Below, one piece after another: positions 54,920-64,000 of a stretch of 64,000 nucleotides of DNA. Both the position numbers and the translations under genes were made by a program. Numbering within the stretch: position 1 is the first letter of the stretch; each line of letters opens with the position of its first letter. This stretch comes from Ignavibacteriales bacterium (GTDB taxonomy: Bacteria > Bacteroidota > Ignavibacteria > UBA10030 > SZUA-254), in contig JACRMQ010000007.1 in assembly GCA_016214905.1 (NCBI GenBank), positions 1,253,695-1,317,694 of the forward strand, written 5' to 3'. The notes under the pieces were generated by a model. It had not been told where the DNA came from and ran no database searches. It worked only from the letters and a program-made list of their open reading frames with translations.

Positions 54920-56230
54920 ATGTCAAAAGTAGAAGTTGTAATGCCACAATTGGGTGAAAGTCTTACCGAAGGTACGATTGTCAAGTGGCACAAAAAGCAG
55001 GGTGATAAAATCAGGAAAGACGAAACGCTTCTTGAAATAAGTACCGATAAAGTCGATTCTGAAATACCATCTCCTGCATCGGGTGTGATTACGAAAATAT
55101 TTTTTGAAGAACAAAAGACAGTGGAAGTTCGCACGATAATCGCGGAGATAGAAACAGATGCGTCAGCGGTATCGATCGATACTCCATCGAAATCTCCCGA
55201 CGTACCCAAAACGGCACCGATAAAAGAAGCTACTCAAGCCCTGTCAGCAAAAACAACACCTGCCGAAAAGTCAACCGGTGGAAGATTCTATTCACCTCTC
55301 GTTCTTAGCATCGCACGAGAAGAAGGAATTTCAATGGCAGAGCTTGAACAATTACCGGGATCAGGCGAAGGCGGACGTGTAACTAAAAAAGATATACTTG
55401 CTTATGTGAATACGAGACAAGCAAGTAAACCGGCTCAATCAATTGCTCAACCACCGGTACCACTTCCGGTAGGTCATCTTGAAACAACATTAAAGCATAT
55501 TGAATCGGGAGATTTAGCTCAGAAATATCCACCACCTCAATATGAAATTTTGCAGATGAGTAATGTGATCGCAAAAATGTCGGAACATATGGTGAAAAGC
55601 GTAAACACTTCACCGCATGTATGGGCTGTGCATGAATGCGACATGACCAATGTAGATAAAGCACGCAGAAAGAATGCTGAATCATTTGAAAAACGGGAAA
55701 GATTCAAGTTAACTTATACACCATTCGTCTGCGATGCTGTTATTAAAGCATTGAAACAATTCCCGCTTGTCAATGCATCAATTGATGGCGATAAGATAAT
55801 ATTAAAGAAGTTTGTCAATCTGGGAATTGCCGTAGCGGCTGAAAACGGATTAATTGTTCCGGTAATTAAAAATGCGGACGAAAAGAATTTCGTAGGCCTT
55901 GCTCGGTCTTTGAATGATCTTGCAACAAGAGCGCGTATCAAACGACTTGTACCAGCCGAGATTGAGGGAGGTACTTTTACGATAACCAACTTCGGTGTAT
56001 TCAACACCTTGATTGGAATTCCGATTATTAACCAACCACAGGTTGCCATACTTGGAACAGGTACGGTGAAGAAACGTCCGGTTGTAATAAACGATGCAAT
56101 CGCTATACGTTCAATCGCACACTTAACTCTCGCATTCGATCATCGTATTGTAGATGGCGCGTTAGGTGGAACGTTTTTGGAAACAGTTTGCAAGTTGTTG
56201 GAGAATTATGATTCGGAAAAAGTTTTATAA
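54920..56230 (+). CDS. Dihydrolipoamide acyltransferase (E2)
   Basis: 436 residues: one lipoyl domain (1-77; lipoylated Lys in EISTDKVDSE), a Pro/Ala-rich linker, a peripheral-subunit-binding domain (about 118-155: SPLVLSIAREEGI, GRVTKKDI) and the catalytic domain with the active-site DHRIVDG (His 408). Partner of the E1 gene 24 bases upstream; the whole complex would use lpdA. Confidence 0.93.
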   Translation: MSKVEVVMPQLGESLTEGTIVKWHKKQGDKIRKDETLLEISTDKVDSEIPSPASGVITKIFFEEQKTVEVRTIIAEIETDASAVSIDTPSKSPDVPKTAPIKEATQALSAKTTPAEKSTGGRFYSPLVLSIAREEGISMAELEQLPGSGEGGRVTKKDILAYVNTRQASKPAQSIAQPPVPLPVGHLETTLKHIESGDLAQKYPPPQYEILQMSNVIAKMSEHMVKSVNTSPHVWAVHECDMTNVDKARRKNAESFEKRERFKLTYTPFVCDAVIKALKQFPLVNASIDGDKIILKKFVNLGIAVAAENGLIVPVIKNADEKNFVGLARSLNDLATRARIKRLVPAEIEGGTFTITNFGVFNTLIGIPIINQPQVAILGTGTVKKRPVVINDAIAIRSIAHLTLAFDHRIVDGALGGTFLETVCKLLENYDSEKVL

Positions 56231-56245
56231 TTAGCCACGGATATT

Positions 56246-56301
56246 CACAGATGACACGGATTGAATCGGTAATGGTCTGTGTTTTTTCCGTATCATCAGT
56301 G
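56246..56301. repeat. 15-base inverted repeat with 26-base loop
   Basis: CACAGATGACACGGA (56246-56260) and TCCGTATCATCAGTG (56287-56301), 13 of 15 paired. It sits between E2 and lipA; T6 in the loop is not placed as a terminator. Confidence 0.45.
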
Positions 56302-56311
56302 GTAAGGTTAA

Positions 56312-57175
56312 ATGAGAATTGAGATAGAAAAAAATCATACTCTCCGCCGTCCTGATTGGCTCAAGGCGAAGATTCCTTCGGGCGAGGCGTATGCTCATCT
56401 GAAGAAATTGATAGACAGTAAGAATCTCCACACGGTTTGCGAAGAAGCGAAATGTCCCAATAGGGGAGAATGTTGGAATCATGGCACCGCGACGTTCATG
56501 ATATTGGGTGATATCTGTACACGAAGTTGTGGTTTTTGCGCGGTGAAAACAGGTAAGCCCACCGAACTCGATTCTCAGGAACCATATCGTGTAGCCGATG
56601 CAGTAAAATCAATGGGTGTCCGTCATGCCGTGATTACTTCGGTCAATCGTGATGAATTATTCGATGGTGGTGCCCAGATATTCGCAGAGACAATTCGGCA
56701 GATCCGAATCAAGAATCCAAATACAAAAGTGGAAGTACTTATACCCGATTTCAGGGGTGACGAATTCGCATTGAACATCGTGCTCGATGCCTTTCCAGAT
56801 ATTCTAAACCATAATATGGAGACAGTCCCGCAGCTTTATCCGACTGTTAGGCCGCAGGCAAACTATAACCGATCTCTTGAACTTCTTCACCGGTCAAAGC
56901 GAAGAGGCTTTAATACAAAAACCGGATTAATGCTTGGTATCGGTGAAACAACTGAGGAAGTATTAGAAGTTATGAAAGACCTCCGCAAAATCAATTGCGA
57001 TATCTTGACTCTCGGGCAATACCTCCAACCGACGAAAGAACATTTGCCCATCGATCGTTTTGTTCATCCCGATGAATTTAAGATGTTGAAAGAAACCGGT
57101 ATTCAAATGGGATTCAAGCATGTCGAATCGGGACCGTTGGTTCGAAGCTCGTATCATGCCGAGGGACAAATATGA
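56312..57175 (+). CDS. lipA: Lipoyl synthase
   Basis: Radical-SAM enzyme that inserts sulfur into octanoyl groups. 287 residues: auxiliary cluster [15 protein letters not shown] cluster CTRSCGFC, and C-terminal RSSYHAE with the conserved Ser-Ser. Works after LipB on the E2 lipoyl domain. Confidence 0.95.
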   Translation: MRIEIEKNHTLRRPDWLKAKIPSGEAYAHLKKLIDSKNLHTVCEEAKCPNRGECWNHGTATFMILGDICTRSCGFCAVKTGKPTELDSQEPYRVADAVKSMGVRHAVITSVNRDELFDGGAQIFAETIRQIRIKNPNTKVEVLIPDFRGDEFALNIVLDAFPDILNHNMETVPQLYPTVRPQANYNRSLELLHRSKRRGFNTKTGLMLGIGETTEEVLEVMKDLRKINCDILTLGQYLQPTKEHLPIDRFVHPDEFKMLKETGIQMGFKHVESGPLVRSSYHAEGQI

Positions 57176-57248
57176 AAACAAAATTTATCCGCGAATCATT
57201 ACATTAATTTCTAAACATCCACCATAACAACTCAAGAGGATTTACATT

Positions 57249-59345
57249 ATGTGTAAGCGTTGTCACTACCTCATAATTATATCAATATTATTTTGGAATT
57301 TCATGATGGCTCAAAACGATTCAAATCCATTTTTTAAAGAATGGAAGACGCCGTTTCAAACTCCGCCGTTCGGCGAGATAAAGCTCGAACATTATATTCC
57401 CGCATTCGAAGAGGGAATGAGATTGCAAAAAGCCGCGATTGATGTTATTGTTAACATCACTGAGGAACCGACTTTTGAAAACACGATCGAATCGATGGAG
57501 TTGAGCAGTGAATTTCTGGATCGTGTTGATGATGTATTTTTTGCTTTGAATTCGGCCAATACCAACGATGAAATGCAGAACCTTGCGCGAAAAATAACTC
57601 CTATGCTATCCAAGCATAACGATGACATTAACCTTAATCTAAAATTATTCGAGCGAGTGAAGAAACTTTACGATAAACGTGCATCACTGAAGCTCTCATC
57701 CGAACAAAAGGCAGTTTTAGAAAATTATTATATCGGGTTTGTACGCGGCGGTGCGAATCTTGATGAAGGAGGGAAAGATAAATTACGCAAGTTGAATGAA
57801 GAGTTGAGCATGCTCAGTCTAAAATTCGGAGAGAATATGCTTAAGGAAACTAATGCCGTTGGATTGACAGCAGACACTGAAGAGGAACTTGCCGGACTTT
57901 CACCCGATGTTATACAGGCAGCATCAGAATTGGCGCGATCTAAAGATATACAGGAACATTACGCCTTCACACTTCAAAAACCGAGCTTCATTCCATTCCT
58001 TCAATATGCGAAGCGTCGCGATTTACGCGAAAGACTTTTTAAAGCATATATAAACCGATGCAATAATAACAACGAGTACGATAACAAAAAAATATTATCA
58101 CGCATTGCCTCACTTCGGGTTGCAAAAGCGAATCTTCTGGGATATAAAACTCACGCCGATTTCGTTCTTGAACGGAACATGGCGAAGAAACCGGAAAATG
58201 TTTACAAATTCTTAAAAGAGATCTGGACACCCGCGGTTAAAAGGGCAAATAACGAAGCCGCCGATATGCAAAAGATAATTGGCGGGGAAGGAGAAGATTT
58301 CAAACTTGAGCCGTGGGATTGGTGGTATTATGCGGAGAAGCTGAAGAAAGAAAAGTATAGTTTAGATGAAGAAGTGATTCGTCCTTATTTCAAAATGGAA
58401 AATGTGCGGCAGGGTGTTTTTGATGTCGCATCGAAATTGTACGGAATCCAATTCGTTGAGCGAAAAGATATTCCTGTTTATCATCCGGATGTTAAGGTGT
58501 TCGAAGTGAAAGAAGCCGACGGAAAGCATCTTGGCATATTCTATTCCGATTATTTCCCGCGAGACGGCAAGCGGAGCGGTGCTTGGTCGAGCACATTCCG
58601 CGGTCAATCAAATATGAAAGGGAAGTTTGTTTCCCCTGTTGTGTACAATGTTGGTAGTTTTGCAAAACCAACTGCCGATAAACCGTCATTGATGAGTTTG
58701 GATGAGGTGAATACCTTGTTCCACGAATTCGGACATGCATTGCAAAGACTTTTCGCTAACACAACATATCCAACTGCTCAATGGGTGCCTCGTGATTTTG
58801 TTGAGTTACCTTCGCAGATAATGGAAAACTGGGCTACCGAACCAAAAGTATTGAAGATGTACGCCAAGCATTATCAAACAGGCGAACCGATGCCACAGGA
58901 ATTAATCGACAGACTGTTGAACGCGGGTTTGTTCAACCAGGGATTTGAAACCGTAGAATATATAGCGGCATCGATTCTCGATATGGATTGGCACACATTT
59001 ACCGATACCACGCAGCGTGATGTTTTGACATTTGAAAAACAATCGTTGACAAACATCGGTTTGATACCTCAGATCGAATCGCGCTACCAGAGCACGAACT
59101 TCCAGCATATATTCTCGGGCGGATATTCGGCAGGATATTACAGTTACCTTTGGGCGGCTGTGCTCGATGCCGATGCATTCAACGCGATAACGGAAAAAGA
59201 TTTATTCGATCAAAAAATGGCGGCATCTTTCAGGAAGAATGTTTTATCAGGCGGCACCGCCGCCGACGCGATGGAAGCATATAAACGTTTCCGCGGTGGC
59301 GAACCGAAGATTGACGCTCTGTTGAAGAAGCGCGGATTGAATTAG
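57249..59345 (+). CDS. M3 family peptidyl-dipeptidase (Dcp-like), exported
   Basis: 698 residues with a signal peptide (about 8-24, ending MMAQ) and the zinc motif HEFGH (492-496), followed by the typical ..GYYSYLWAAVLDADAF near the C terminus. Dcp-type enzymes release C-terminal dipeptides. The Cys after the hydrophobic stretch is not in lipobox position, so it is likely periplasmic. Confidence 0.92.
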   Translation: MCKRCHYLIIISILFWNFMMAQNDSNPFFKEWKTPFQTPPFGEIKLEHYIPAFEEGMRLQKAAIDVIVNITEEPTFENTIESMELSSEFLDRVDDVFFALNSANTNDEMQNLARKITPMLSKHNDDINLNLKLFERVKKLYDKRASLKLSSEQKAVLENYYIGFVRGGANLDEGGKDKLRKLNEELSMLSLKFGENMLKETNAVGLTADTEEELAGLSPDVIQAASELARSKDIQEHYAFTLQKPSFIPFLQYAKRRDLRERLFKAYINRCNNNNEYDNKKILSRIASLRVAKANLLGYKTHADFVLERNMAKKPENVYKFLKEIWTPAVKRANNEAADMQKIIGGEGEDFKLEPWDWWYYAEKLKKEKYSLDEEVIRPYFKMENVRQGVFDVASKLYGIQFVERKDIPVYHPDVKVFEVKEADGKHLGIFYSDYFPRDGKRSGAWSSTFRGQSNMKGKFVSPVVYNVGSFAKPTADKPSLMSLDEVNTLFHEFGHALQRLFANTTYPTAQWVPRDFVELPSQIMENWATEPKVLKMYAKHYQTGEPMPQELIDRLLNAGLFNQGFETVEYIAASILDMDWHTFTDTTQRDVLTFEKQSLTNIGLIPQIESRYQSTNFQHIFSGGYSAGYYSYLWAAVLDADAFNAITEKDLFDQKMAASFRKNVLSGGTAADAMEAYKRFRGGEPKIDALLKKRGLN

Positions 59346-59356
59346 GTAGTGATAGA

Positions 59357-59495
59357 GGGGCTGACTAAAAAGGTTCTCTCGATACTCTATGATGAAGCTA
59401 TAAACTCGAGAACCTGCAAATGTAGCTGGTTTTCGAGTGTTCTTCGACGACAAGTCGAAGAATGTAACGAGAAAACAAACTTATTGGTCAGTCCC
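59357..59495. mobile_element. 139-base MITE-like element with nested hairpins
   Basis: Ends GGGGCTGACTAA (59357-59368) and TTGGTCAGTCCC (59484-59495) pair at 10 of 12 positions. Inside are a 10-bp stem CTCGAGAACC/GGTTTTCGAG (59405-59414/59428-59437, one G-T) and a perfect 9-bp hairpin TTCTTCGAC/GTCGAAGAA (59440-59448/59454-59462). No open frame. A small non-autonomous element or repeat is inferred. Confidence 0.5.
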
Positions 59496-59578
59496 TAAAA
59501 AATTGGCGGCAGGATTTATTTAGTACTGCTGTTTACTTTAGATTTGTTGTTCCCGACTCTGACGAGATTCGTTGTTCT

Positions 59579-59998
59579 TCAGAACCACACCTGTTCGTGG
59601 TATCTTCTGTATGCGTCGCCGAATTTTTCTTCAAGAACACGGTTCTCCCTGCGAACGCGCCAAAAAACATTAACAAGTGCAAAAGCACAGACGACATAGG
59701 AGATGACATCGCGGGTAACCATTGCGAATCCCAGGAACAACAACATTCCGAAGAGATACATCGGGTGACGGATCTTTGAATACAGCCCTTTTGTCACGAG
59801 CTCCTTTGCCTGTGGAGTAACCGCGAGCGAATCCCCAAGCTGGAAAATTGCGATGATCAGAAGTACAAACGATGGGATGATGAGCCCAATGCCGATATAC
59901 GTCATGAGATCATGCGGAAACTTTGACAGCAAACGCAAAATGATCCAAGGCAGAGCAACGAATGTGAGCAATATAAATATGATTATTTTAAATTTCAA
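59579..59998 (-). CDS. ICMT/PEMT-like membrane methyltransferase
   Basis: 139 residues, four or five hydrophobic segments, with the isoprenylcysteine-methyltransferase-like signature VTKGLYSKIRHPMYLFG and a C-terminal LEEKFGDAYRRYHEQV that binds SAM and phosphate in relatives. The frame begins with TTG; no ATG fits. The acceptor is unknown (lipid amine or protein thiol). Confidence 0.75.
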   Translation of the reverse strand: MKFKIIIFILLTFVALPWIILRLLSKFPHDLMTYIGIGLIIPSFVLLIIAIFQLGDSLAVTPQAKELVTKGLYSKIRHPMYLFGMLLFLGFAMVTRDVISYVVCAFALVNVFWRVRRENRVLEEKFGDAYRRYHEQVWF

Positions 59999-60141
59999 CC
60001 GGTAACAACTTTCGCTTGTATTTTATTCGGTACAAAGTACATAGGAATTGGATAAATGTCAAGAATAATATTCTTCATTTTCAATTCAATCGGTTTATTT
60101 TGGGAAAGATCTCAAAAGCTTCTCGAACGTTAGAAAAGGAT

Positions 60142-60219
60142 AAACCTCGCGGAGGTTTTTAAAACTAGGTAAAACCTCCGGTGTCTTCTTAGGAAGTTCA
60201 AGGTAGATACCGGAGGTTT
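60142..60219. repeat. Two related palindromes before the lipoprotein gene
   Basis: First AAACCTC-GCG-GAGGTTT (60142-60158), then AAACCTCCGGT (60172-60182) and ACCGGAGGTTT (60209-60219), a perfect 11-bp stem whose 26-base loop holds CTTC-TTAG-GAAG. The shared AAACCTC arms suggest one repeat family. The surrounding 60000-60289 gap has no gene; no cobalamin-riboswitch motif was found. Confidence 0.55.
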
Positions 60220-60289
60220 GCAATGTAACCCTCGGTTTGCATTTATATCTACGCTTTTCTATCTTAATAACATCATAATAATAAATCCA

Positions 60290-60799
60290 ATGAATATAAA
60301 ATCATTTTTATATATTATTGCTGTTTTTATAGTCGCATTCTCAAATCTCAACTGCGATAAAGGTCTTGCGCCAATAGATGAATCGCAGGGTGGCGGTTCA
60401 GTTACGAAGGGTATCAGCGGCACAATCCATTTTGTCAATTGGCCCCCCGAAAGCACGCTTGTAGATTTACGACTTGTTGCGTTTAAAAATTATCCGCCGG
60501 GTGATATCGTTGCTGAAGTTATGCAGGGGAATGCTCAGTTCACCGAAACCCTTAAACCGTATTTCTCAGATTCACTTTCATATATGCTTGTTCTTACCTC
60601 TGGTGCATGGAGCAGCATCCAGTATATTGTTGTCGCACAGCAGTTTGGTCCGAACATCCAAGCCGACTGGAAGATGGTTGGTGTTTATTACTCCCCGGGA
60701 GATAGTTCGAAACCGGGAAGCGTGAATTTACCATCCAACGGAATTGTCGGTGACGTCAACATCAAAGTTGATTTTCTAAATCCATTATCCACACGGTAA
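60290..60799 (+). CDS. Lipoprotein paired with TonB receptor
   Basis: 169 residues from ATG 60290. Lipobox Cys in SNLNC; beta-rich mature part beginning ISGTIHFVNWPPES. No family recognised. It ends three bases before the TonB receptor, so it is probably a surface accessory of that receptor. Confidence 0.65.
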   Translation: MNIKSFLYIIAVFIVAFSNLNCDKGLAPIDESQGGGSVTKGISGTIHFVNWPPESTLVDLRLVAFKNYPPGDIVAEVMQGNAQFTETLKPYFSDSLSYMLVLTSGAWSSIQYIVVAQQFGPNIQADWKMVGVYYSPGDSSKPGSVNLPSNGIVGDVNIKVDFLNPLSTR

Positions 60800-60802
60800 C
60801 CG

Positions 60803-63001
60803 ATGAGAAGATTTTATTTTATAATGGTCATAATTTTGAGTATGAATGTTTTCTGTTTCGCCCAGACAGAACGGCGAAGTGGAATTTCGGGGATTGTCAA
60901 GAGTGCTGATGGGAACCTATTGCTTCCGGGTGTGAATGTTGTACTTAAACAAACCGTTATCGGAACGATAACAAATCAATCAGGAGAATTTACGATCTCT
61001 CGATTAATATCAGGAAAATATACGGTTATATTTACTCTGATCGGATACAAGAAAAGTGAAGCTGCAATTGAACTTGGTGAAGGTGAGTCAAAATCCATTG
61101 AAGTTATTTTGCAACCTGTGCCCGTTCAAACAGAACCGGTGATTGTAACCGCAAGCAGAAGGGAGCAAAGTTTACAGGAGACGCCCGCAAGTGTCAGTAT
61201 AATTCACGGCTCAGAACTAAATGCAAGGAATGCCGACACTATTGATCGCCTGCTTCAATATGTACCGGGTGTGAATATCACGCGTGGGCAGGTGAACGTG
61301 CGTGGCTCAACCGGTTACAGTTATGGAATTGGAACACGCGTGCTTTTACTCTTGGATGGAATGCCTTTTCTTAGCGGCGATACGGAAGAAATTATCTGGG
61401 AATCGATTCCCAGCATTGCGATAGATAGAATCGAAGTAGTGAAAGGTGCCGGCTCTGCATTGTACGGTTCGAGCGCTCTCGGTGGAGTCATCAATGTTAT
61501 TACAAAACCAGTGATGGAAGAACCCGAAACATATGTCAAAGTATATGGAGGTACCTATTCTTCACCATCTTACTCGAAATGGGAATGGAGTGATAAGGCG
61601 CGAACATTATCCGGCTTATCCGCAAGTCGATTACAGAAGTTCGGCGATCTAGCGCTCGGTGTTGGAGTAAGCAGAACACTTGATGATGGTTTTAAACGAA
61701 ATGATTATTGGAAGCGTTGGAACGGCTGGTCGCGTGTTGGTTATACTATTTCTCCATATCAGTCCGTTTCGGTTTCTTTCAACTATATGGATCAGCGCAG
61801 AGGCAATTTCCTTTACTGGAAAGATCTCGATCATGCTATTGAGCCGCAAGATGATCAATTAGAACAGGGGGTCCATTCAGTGCGGTGGAATTTAACGGCC
61901 GGTTATAATCATTTTCTATCGAATGATTTGTATTATACAGTCAGAGCAAGCTGGTACCGATCTGATTGGAACGATAATGTGCCGAGTATTAAATATCCTG
62001 AGGGAAGCAGTTCGATATCCGATAACATCCTTCTTGAAACGCAAGTGAACTATCAGATGAGTGATCATCATTATCTGACAGGTGGATTGCTCGGTTCTTT
62101 CAATCGCGTTGATGCGATGAAGATTTTCGGAACACATAACGTACTCGGAGGTGCGGCATATATTCAAGATGAGATTAAATTGTTAGCATCGCTTTTAACA
62201 ACTGTCGGCGTACGACTCGATCTTCAGAAGATGGAAGATGCTGCGACTGTCAATAGAGTGAATCCCAAACTTGGAATTGTTTACAATCCATTTGCAACAT
62301 TAACGATTCGCGCATCGGCAGGTAGCGGATTCAGAGTGCCATCCGTGGCAGAGATTTTCACGAATACAGATGCAGGCGGGTTGACAATACTTCCAAACCC
62401 GGATTTGAAACCAGAGCGTAGCTGGTCGTACGAAATAGGAGGGACGTACATTCCGTTATCTGAGATTGAAATAAATGCATCCGGTTTTGTAAACGATTTT
62501 CAGGATTTGATAGAACCAACATTCGGTTTGGATGGTAATGTTCATTTTCAAAATATCACCAGTGCTCAGATTTCGGGAGTTGAGGGATCGGTTGGTTGCT
62601 TTCTATTTGATAGGATATGGAATTCAAAAATATCTTACATGTATATTTATCCCGAAGATCGAACGAAACATGATTTACTGAAATATCGTCCGCGAAAATT
62701 ATTTTACATCTCTACTGAAATTACGCCAGAACCTTTCCGGTTCGGATTCGATTACCGTTATTTAAGCCGGGTTGAGCGGATAGATCAGGAGTTCGTATAT
62801 CTCGGTATCGTTCCTGATGGCGATCAGCGGGTACCGATATCAGTTTTAGATCTCCACGCGTCACTCGACTGGCAATTTGCCGGATTACCTTTAATCACTC
62901 GAATGAACATTAATAATCTTTTCCAATATTATTATGTTGATATGATTGGAAATATGGGATCGATCCGGAATTACCTCTTCACTCTCGAATCAAAATTCTA
63001 A
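60803..63001 (+). CDS. TonB-dependent receptor with regulatory-like N-terminal domain
   Basis: 732 residues: signal peptide (about 4-20), carboxypeptidase-D-regulatory-like domain (about 26-105: GISGIVKSADGNLLLPGVNV), plug (about 115-225: ETPASVSIIHGSEL, LLLLDGMPFLSG, GSSALGGVINVIT) and barrel with PNPDLKPERSWSYEIGG, ending in Phe. The plug resembles cobalamin/siderophore receptors, but the ligand is not shown. Downstream TatD gene begins four bases after the stop. Confidence 0.9.
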   Translation: MRRFYFIMVIILSMNVFCFAQTERRSGISGIVKSADGNLLLPGVNVVLKQTVIGTITNQSGEFTISRLISGKYTVIFTLIGYKKSEAAIELGEGESKSIEVILQPVPVQTEPVIVTASRREQSLQETPASVSIIHGSELNARNADTIDRLLQYVPGVNITRGQVNVRGSTGYSYGIGTRVLLLLDGMPFLSGDTEEIIWESIPSIAIDRIEVVKGAGSALYGSSALGGVINVITKPVMEEPETYVKVYGGTYSSPSYSKWEWSDKARTLSGLSASRLQKFGDLALGVGVSRTLDDGFKRNDYWKRWNGWSRVGYTISPYQSVSVSFNYMDQRRGNFLYWKDLDHAIEPQDDQLEQGVHSVRWNLTAGYNHFLSNDLYYTVRASWYRSDWNDNVPSIKYPEGSSSISDNILLETQVNYQMSDHHYLTGGLLGSFNRVDAMKIFGTHNVLGGAAYIQDEIKLLASLLTTVGVRLDLQKMEDAATVNRVNPKLGIVYNPFATLTIRASAGSGFRVPSVAEIFTNTDAGGLTILPNPDLKPERSWSYEIGGTYIPLSEIEINASGFVNDFQDLIEPTFGLDGNVHFQNITSAQISGVEGSVGCFLFDRIWNSKISYMYIYPEDRTKHDLLKYRPRKLFYISTEITPEPFRFGFDYRYLSRVERIDQEFVYLGIVPDGDQRVPISVLDLHASLDWQFAGLPLITRMNINNLFQYYYVDMIGNMGSIRNYLFTLESKF

Positions 63002-63004
63002 AAT

Positions 63005-64000
63005 ATGTTAATCGATTCCCACGCCCATTTATTCTTCAAAGATTTTAAAAATGATTTGGATGAAGTTCTAGAACGAGCGAAAGATGCCGGAGTTGAATAT
63101 ATCATTTGTCCCGGCACCGATCTGCCAACGAGCATAGCATCCATAGAACTTGCCGAAAAATATCCATTTATCTATGCCGCGGTTGGATTTCATCCGCATG
63201 ACGCATCGAAGTTGGATGAGAGGTCGCTTTCCGAAATCGAAAAATTATCGCATCACCCGAAAGTGGTTGCCATCGGTGAAATTGGGCTCGATTATCATTA
63301 CAACTTCTCACCTCGTCCACAACAGATTGAGGCTTTTAATTCGCAAATAGAATTAGCTCAGAAACGCGATTTGCCGATTATCATTCATAGCAGGGAAGCC
63401 GAGGATGAGGTTATCTCGATTCTCGAAAATCAAATCAAGCATAGGCCTGGTTGGAGAAAATCACTTGCGAAAAATTATGATCGTTATCCGACTCCAAAAG
63501 GTGTTTTTCATTGCTTCCCCGGAGATTCAAAACTTGCCTGGAAAGTTATTAATATGGGATTCTATGTTTCTTTAACGGGACCTGTAACTTATGGCAACAA
63601 ACCGAATAAACCTAATTCCATGATTGATGTTGCAAAAAACGTTTCTGCCGAGCATATTTTGTTAGAAACCGATTGTCCGTATCTTCCTCCCGCTCCGTTC
63701 CGTGGGAAGCGTAACGAGCCGGCGTACGTAAAATATATTGCGGAAAAAATAGCAGAGCTGCAGCATCTTTCAGTCAACGACATAGCACGCGCCAGCAGTT
63801 TTGCTGTTCATAATCTTTTTGGAATCGGAAAATATCCCGATCCGGTTTTTGCGTACACAATTCGCAATTCTCTTTATCTTAATATCACCATCAGGTGCAA
63901 CGCCGATTGTGTTTTCTGTGATCGTAAGGGTGATGCAATCGTAAAAGGCAACAATCTGAAAATCACTAAAGAACCGACAGTAGACGATTTGATCAGAGAA
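63005..64000 (+). CDS. TatD nuclease fused to a radical-SAM domain (3' end outside window)
   Basis: Starts ATG at 63005 and is open to the last base (332 codons visible). First about 265 residues are a TatD metal-dependent nuclease: IDSHAHL, GFHPHDA, GEIGLDYHYN, IIIHSRE, FHCFPG, LLETDCPYLPP. After a link ..GKYPDPVFAYTIRNSLYL the chain runs straight into CNADCVFCDRKGD, the CxxxCxxC cluster motif of radical-SAM enzymes. The two-domain form matches the TatD-linked radical-SAM family; the substrate is unknown. The rest of the radical-SAM domain lies beyond the window. Confidence 0.85.
   Translation, partial: MLIDSHAHLFFKDFKNDLDEVLERAKDAGVEYIICPGTDLPTSIASIELAEKYPFIYAAVGFHPHDASKLDERSLSEIEKLSHHPKVVAIGEIGLDYHYNFSPRPQQIEAFNSQIELAQKRDLPIIIHSREAEDEVISILENQIKHRPGWRKSLAKNYDRYPTPKGVFHCFPGDSKLAWKVINMGFYVSLTGPVTYGNKPNKPNSMIDVAKNVSAEHILLETDCPYLPPAPFRGKRNEPAYVKYIAEKIAELQHLSVNDIARASSFAVHNLFGIGKYPDPVFAYTIRNSLYLNITIRCNADCVFCDRKGDAIVKGNNLKITKEPTVDDLIRE

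Noticed and set aside
60142-60219. Cobalamin riboswitch upstream of the TonB receptor
   Set aside because: No B12-box or conserved core could be found; the structure is a pair of simple palindromes.

Overview
The window reads as chromosome of a moderately AT-rich Gram-negative bacterium of the Bacteroidota/Chlorobi side of the FCB group, most likely Ignavibacteria or a close relative; this is inferred from gene content, not from a database search. Support: TonB-dependent receptors carrying an N-terminal carboxypeptidase-regulatory-like domain, lipoproteins, an atpD-atpC pair split from the rest of the ATP synthase genes (as in Chlorobi), HPr kinase next to a hibernation factor, a pyruvoyl-type arginine decarboxylase and a fused E1 alpha/beta dehydrogenase. 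Many genes have clear Shine-Dalgarno sites, and several promoters fit TTGACA-N17-TAtaTT. That is unlike Bacteroidia proper (TTTG/TAnnTTTG promoters) and favours the Chlorobi/Ignavibacteria side.

Layout. 0-6.6 kb: the 3' part of a TonB receptor, two paralogous NapH-like membrane Fe-S proteins on either side of an RsbU-type phosphatase, and a family-39 glycosyltransferase. 6.6-8.7 kb: a small accessory island. It holds a HEPN-type gene interrupted by an in-frame TGA and bounded by 19-bp inverted repeats, then an orphan STING-like gene without a recognisable cyclase or effector. 8.7-17.7 kb: lysS, a TonB receptor, a lipoprotein, a DUF2279 protein, a glycosyltransferase with an apparent ATC start, an S41 protease and a DUF3108 protein. 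17.7-31.3 kb: housekeeping genes (MBL hydrolase, cold-shock protein, ybeY, topA, Xer recombinase, hpf, hprK, M23 peptidase, BamA/TamA-like barrel, holB, metG). 31.3-34.5 kb: two tandem trypsin-like lipoproteins followed by a small lipoprotein that consists only of their pro-region. 34.5-40 kb: a spermidine-synthase-like membrane protein, class I fumarase, an esterase, an alkyltransferase-like protein, a YbaK-like deacylase and an unlisted 47-residue membrane protein. 40.1 kb: tRNA-Thr(CGT), with a broken copy of its 3' end that carries a 30-bp double palindrome. 40.4-50.1 kb: a GT39-TPR protein, atpDC, alr, manC, rlpA, an RpiB-like protein lacking its cysteine, a lytic transglycosylase, a probable structured ncRNA, pdaD and smpB. 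50.3-57.2 kb: a lipoate and 2-oxoacid dehydrogenase cluster (lpd, lipB, E1, E2, lipA). 57.2-64 kb: an M3 peptidase, a 139-bp hairpin-rich element, a methyltransferase-like membrane protein, a lipoprotein with a TonB receptor, and a TatD nuclease fused to a radical-SAM domain that runs off the right edge.

How it fits together: most genes are core cell biology (translation, topology, wall synthesis, envelope assembly, central carbon metabolism) in short forward-strand operons. The unusual material is concentrated at 6.6-8.7 kb (putative defence genes in a cassette-like setting), 31.4-34.5 kb (secreted protease family with a free pro-domain), 40.1-40.3 kb (tRNA fragment plus palindromes) and 48.8-49.0 kb (candidate ncRNA). 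No CRISPR array, rRNA operon, transposase or phage structural gene was seen.
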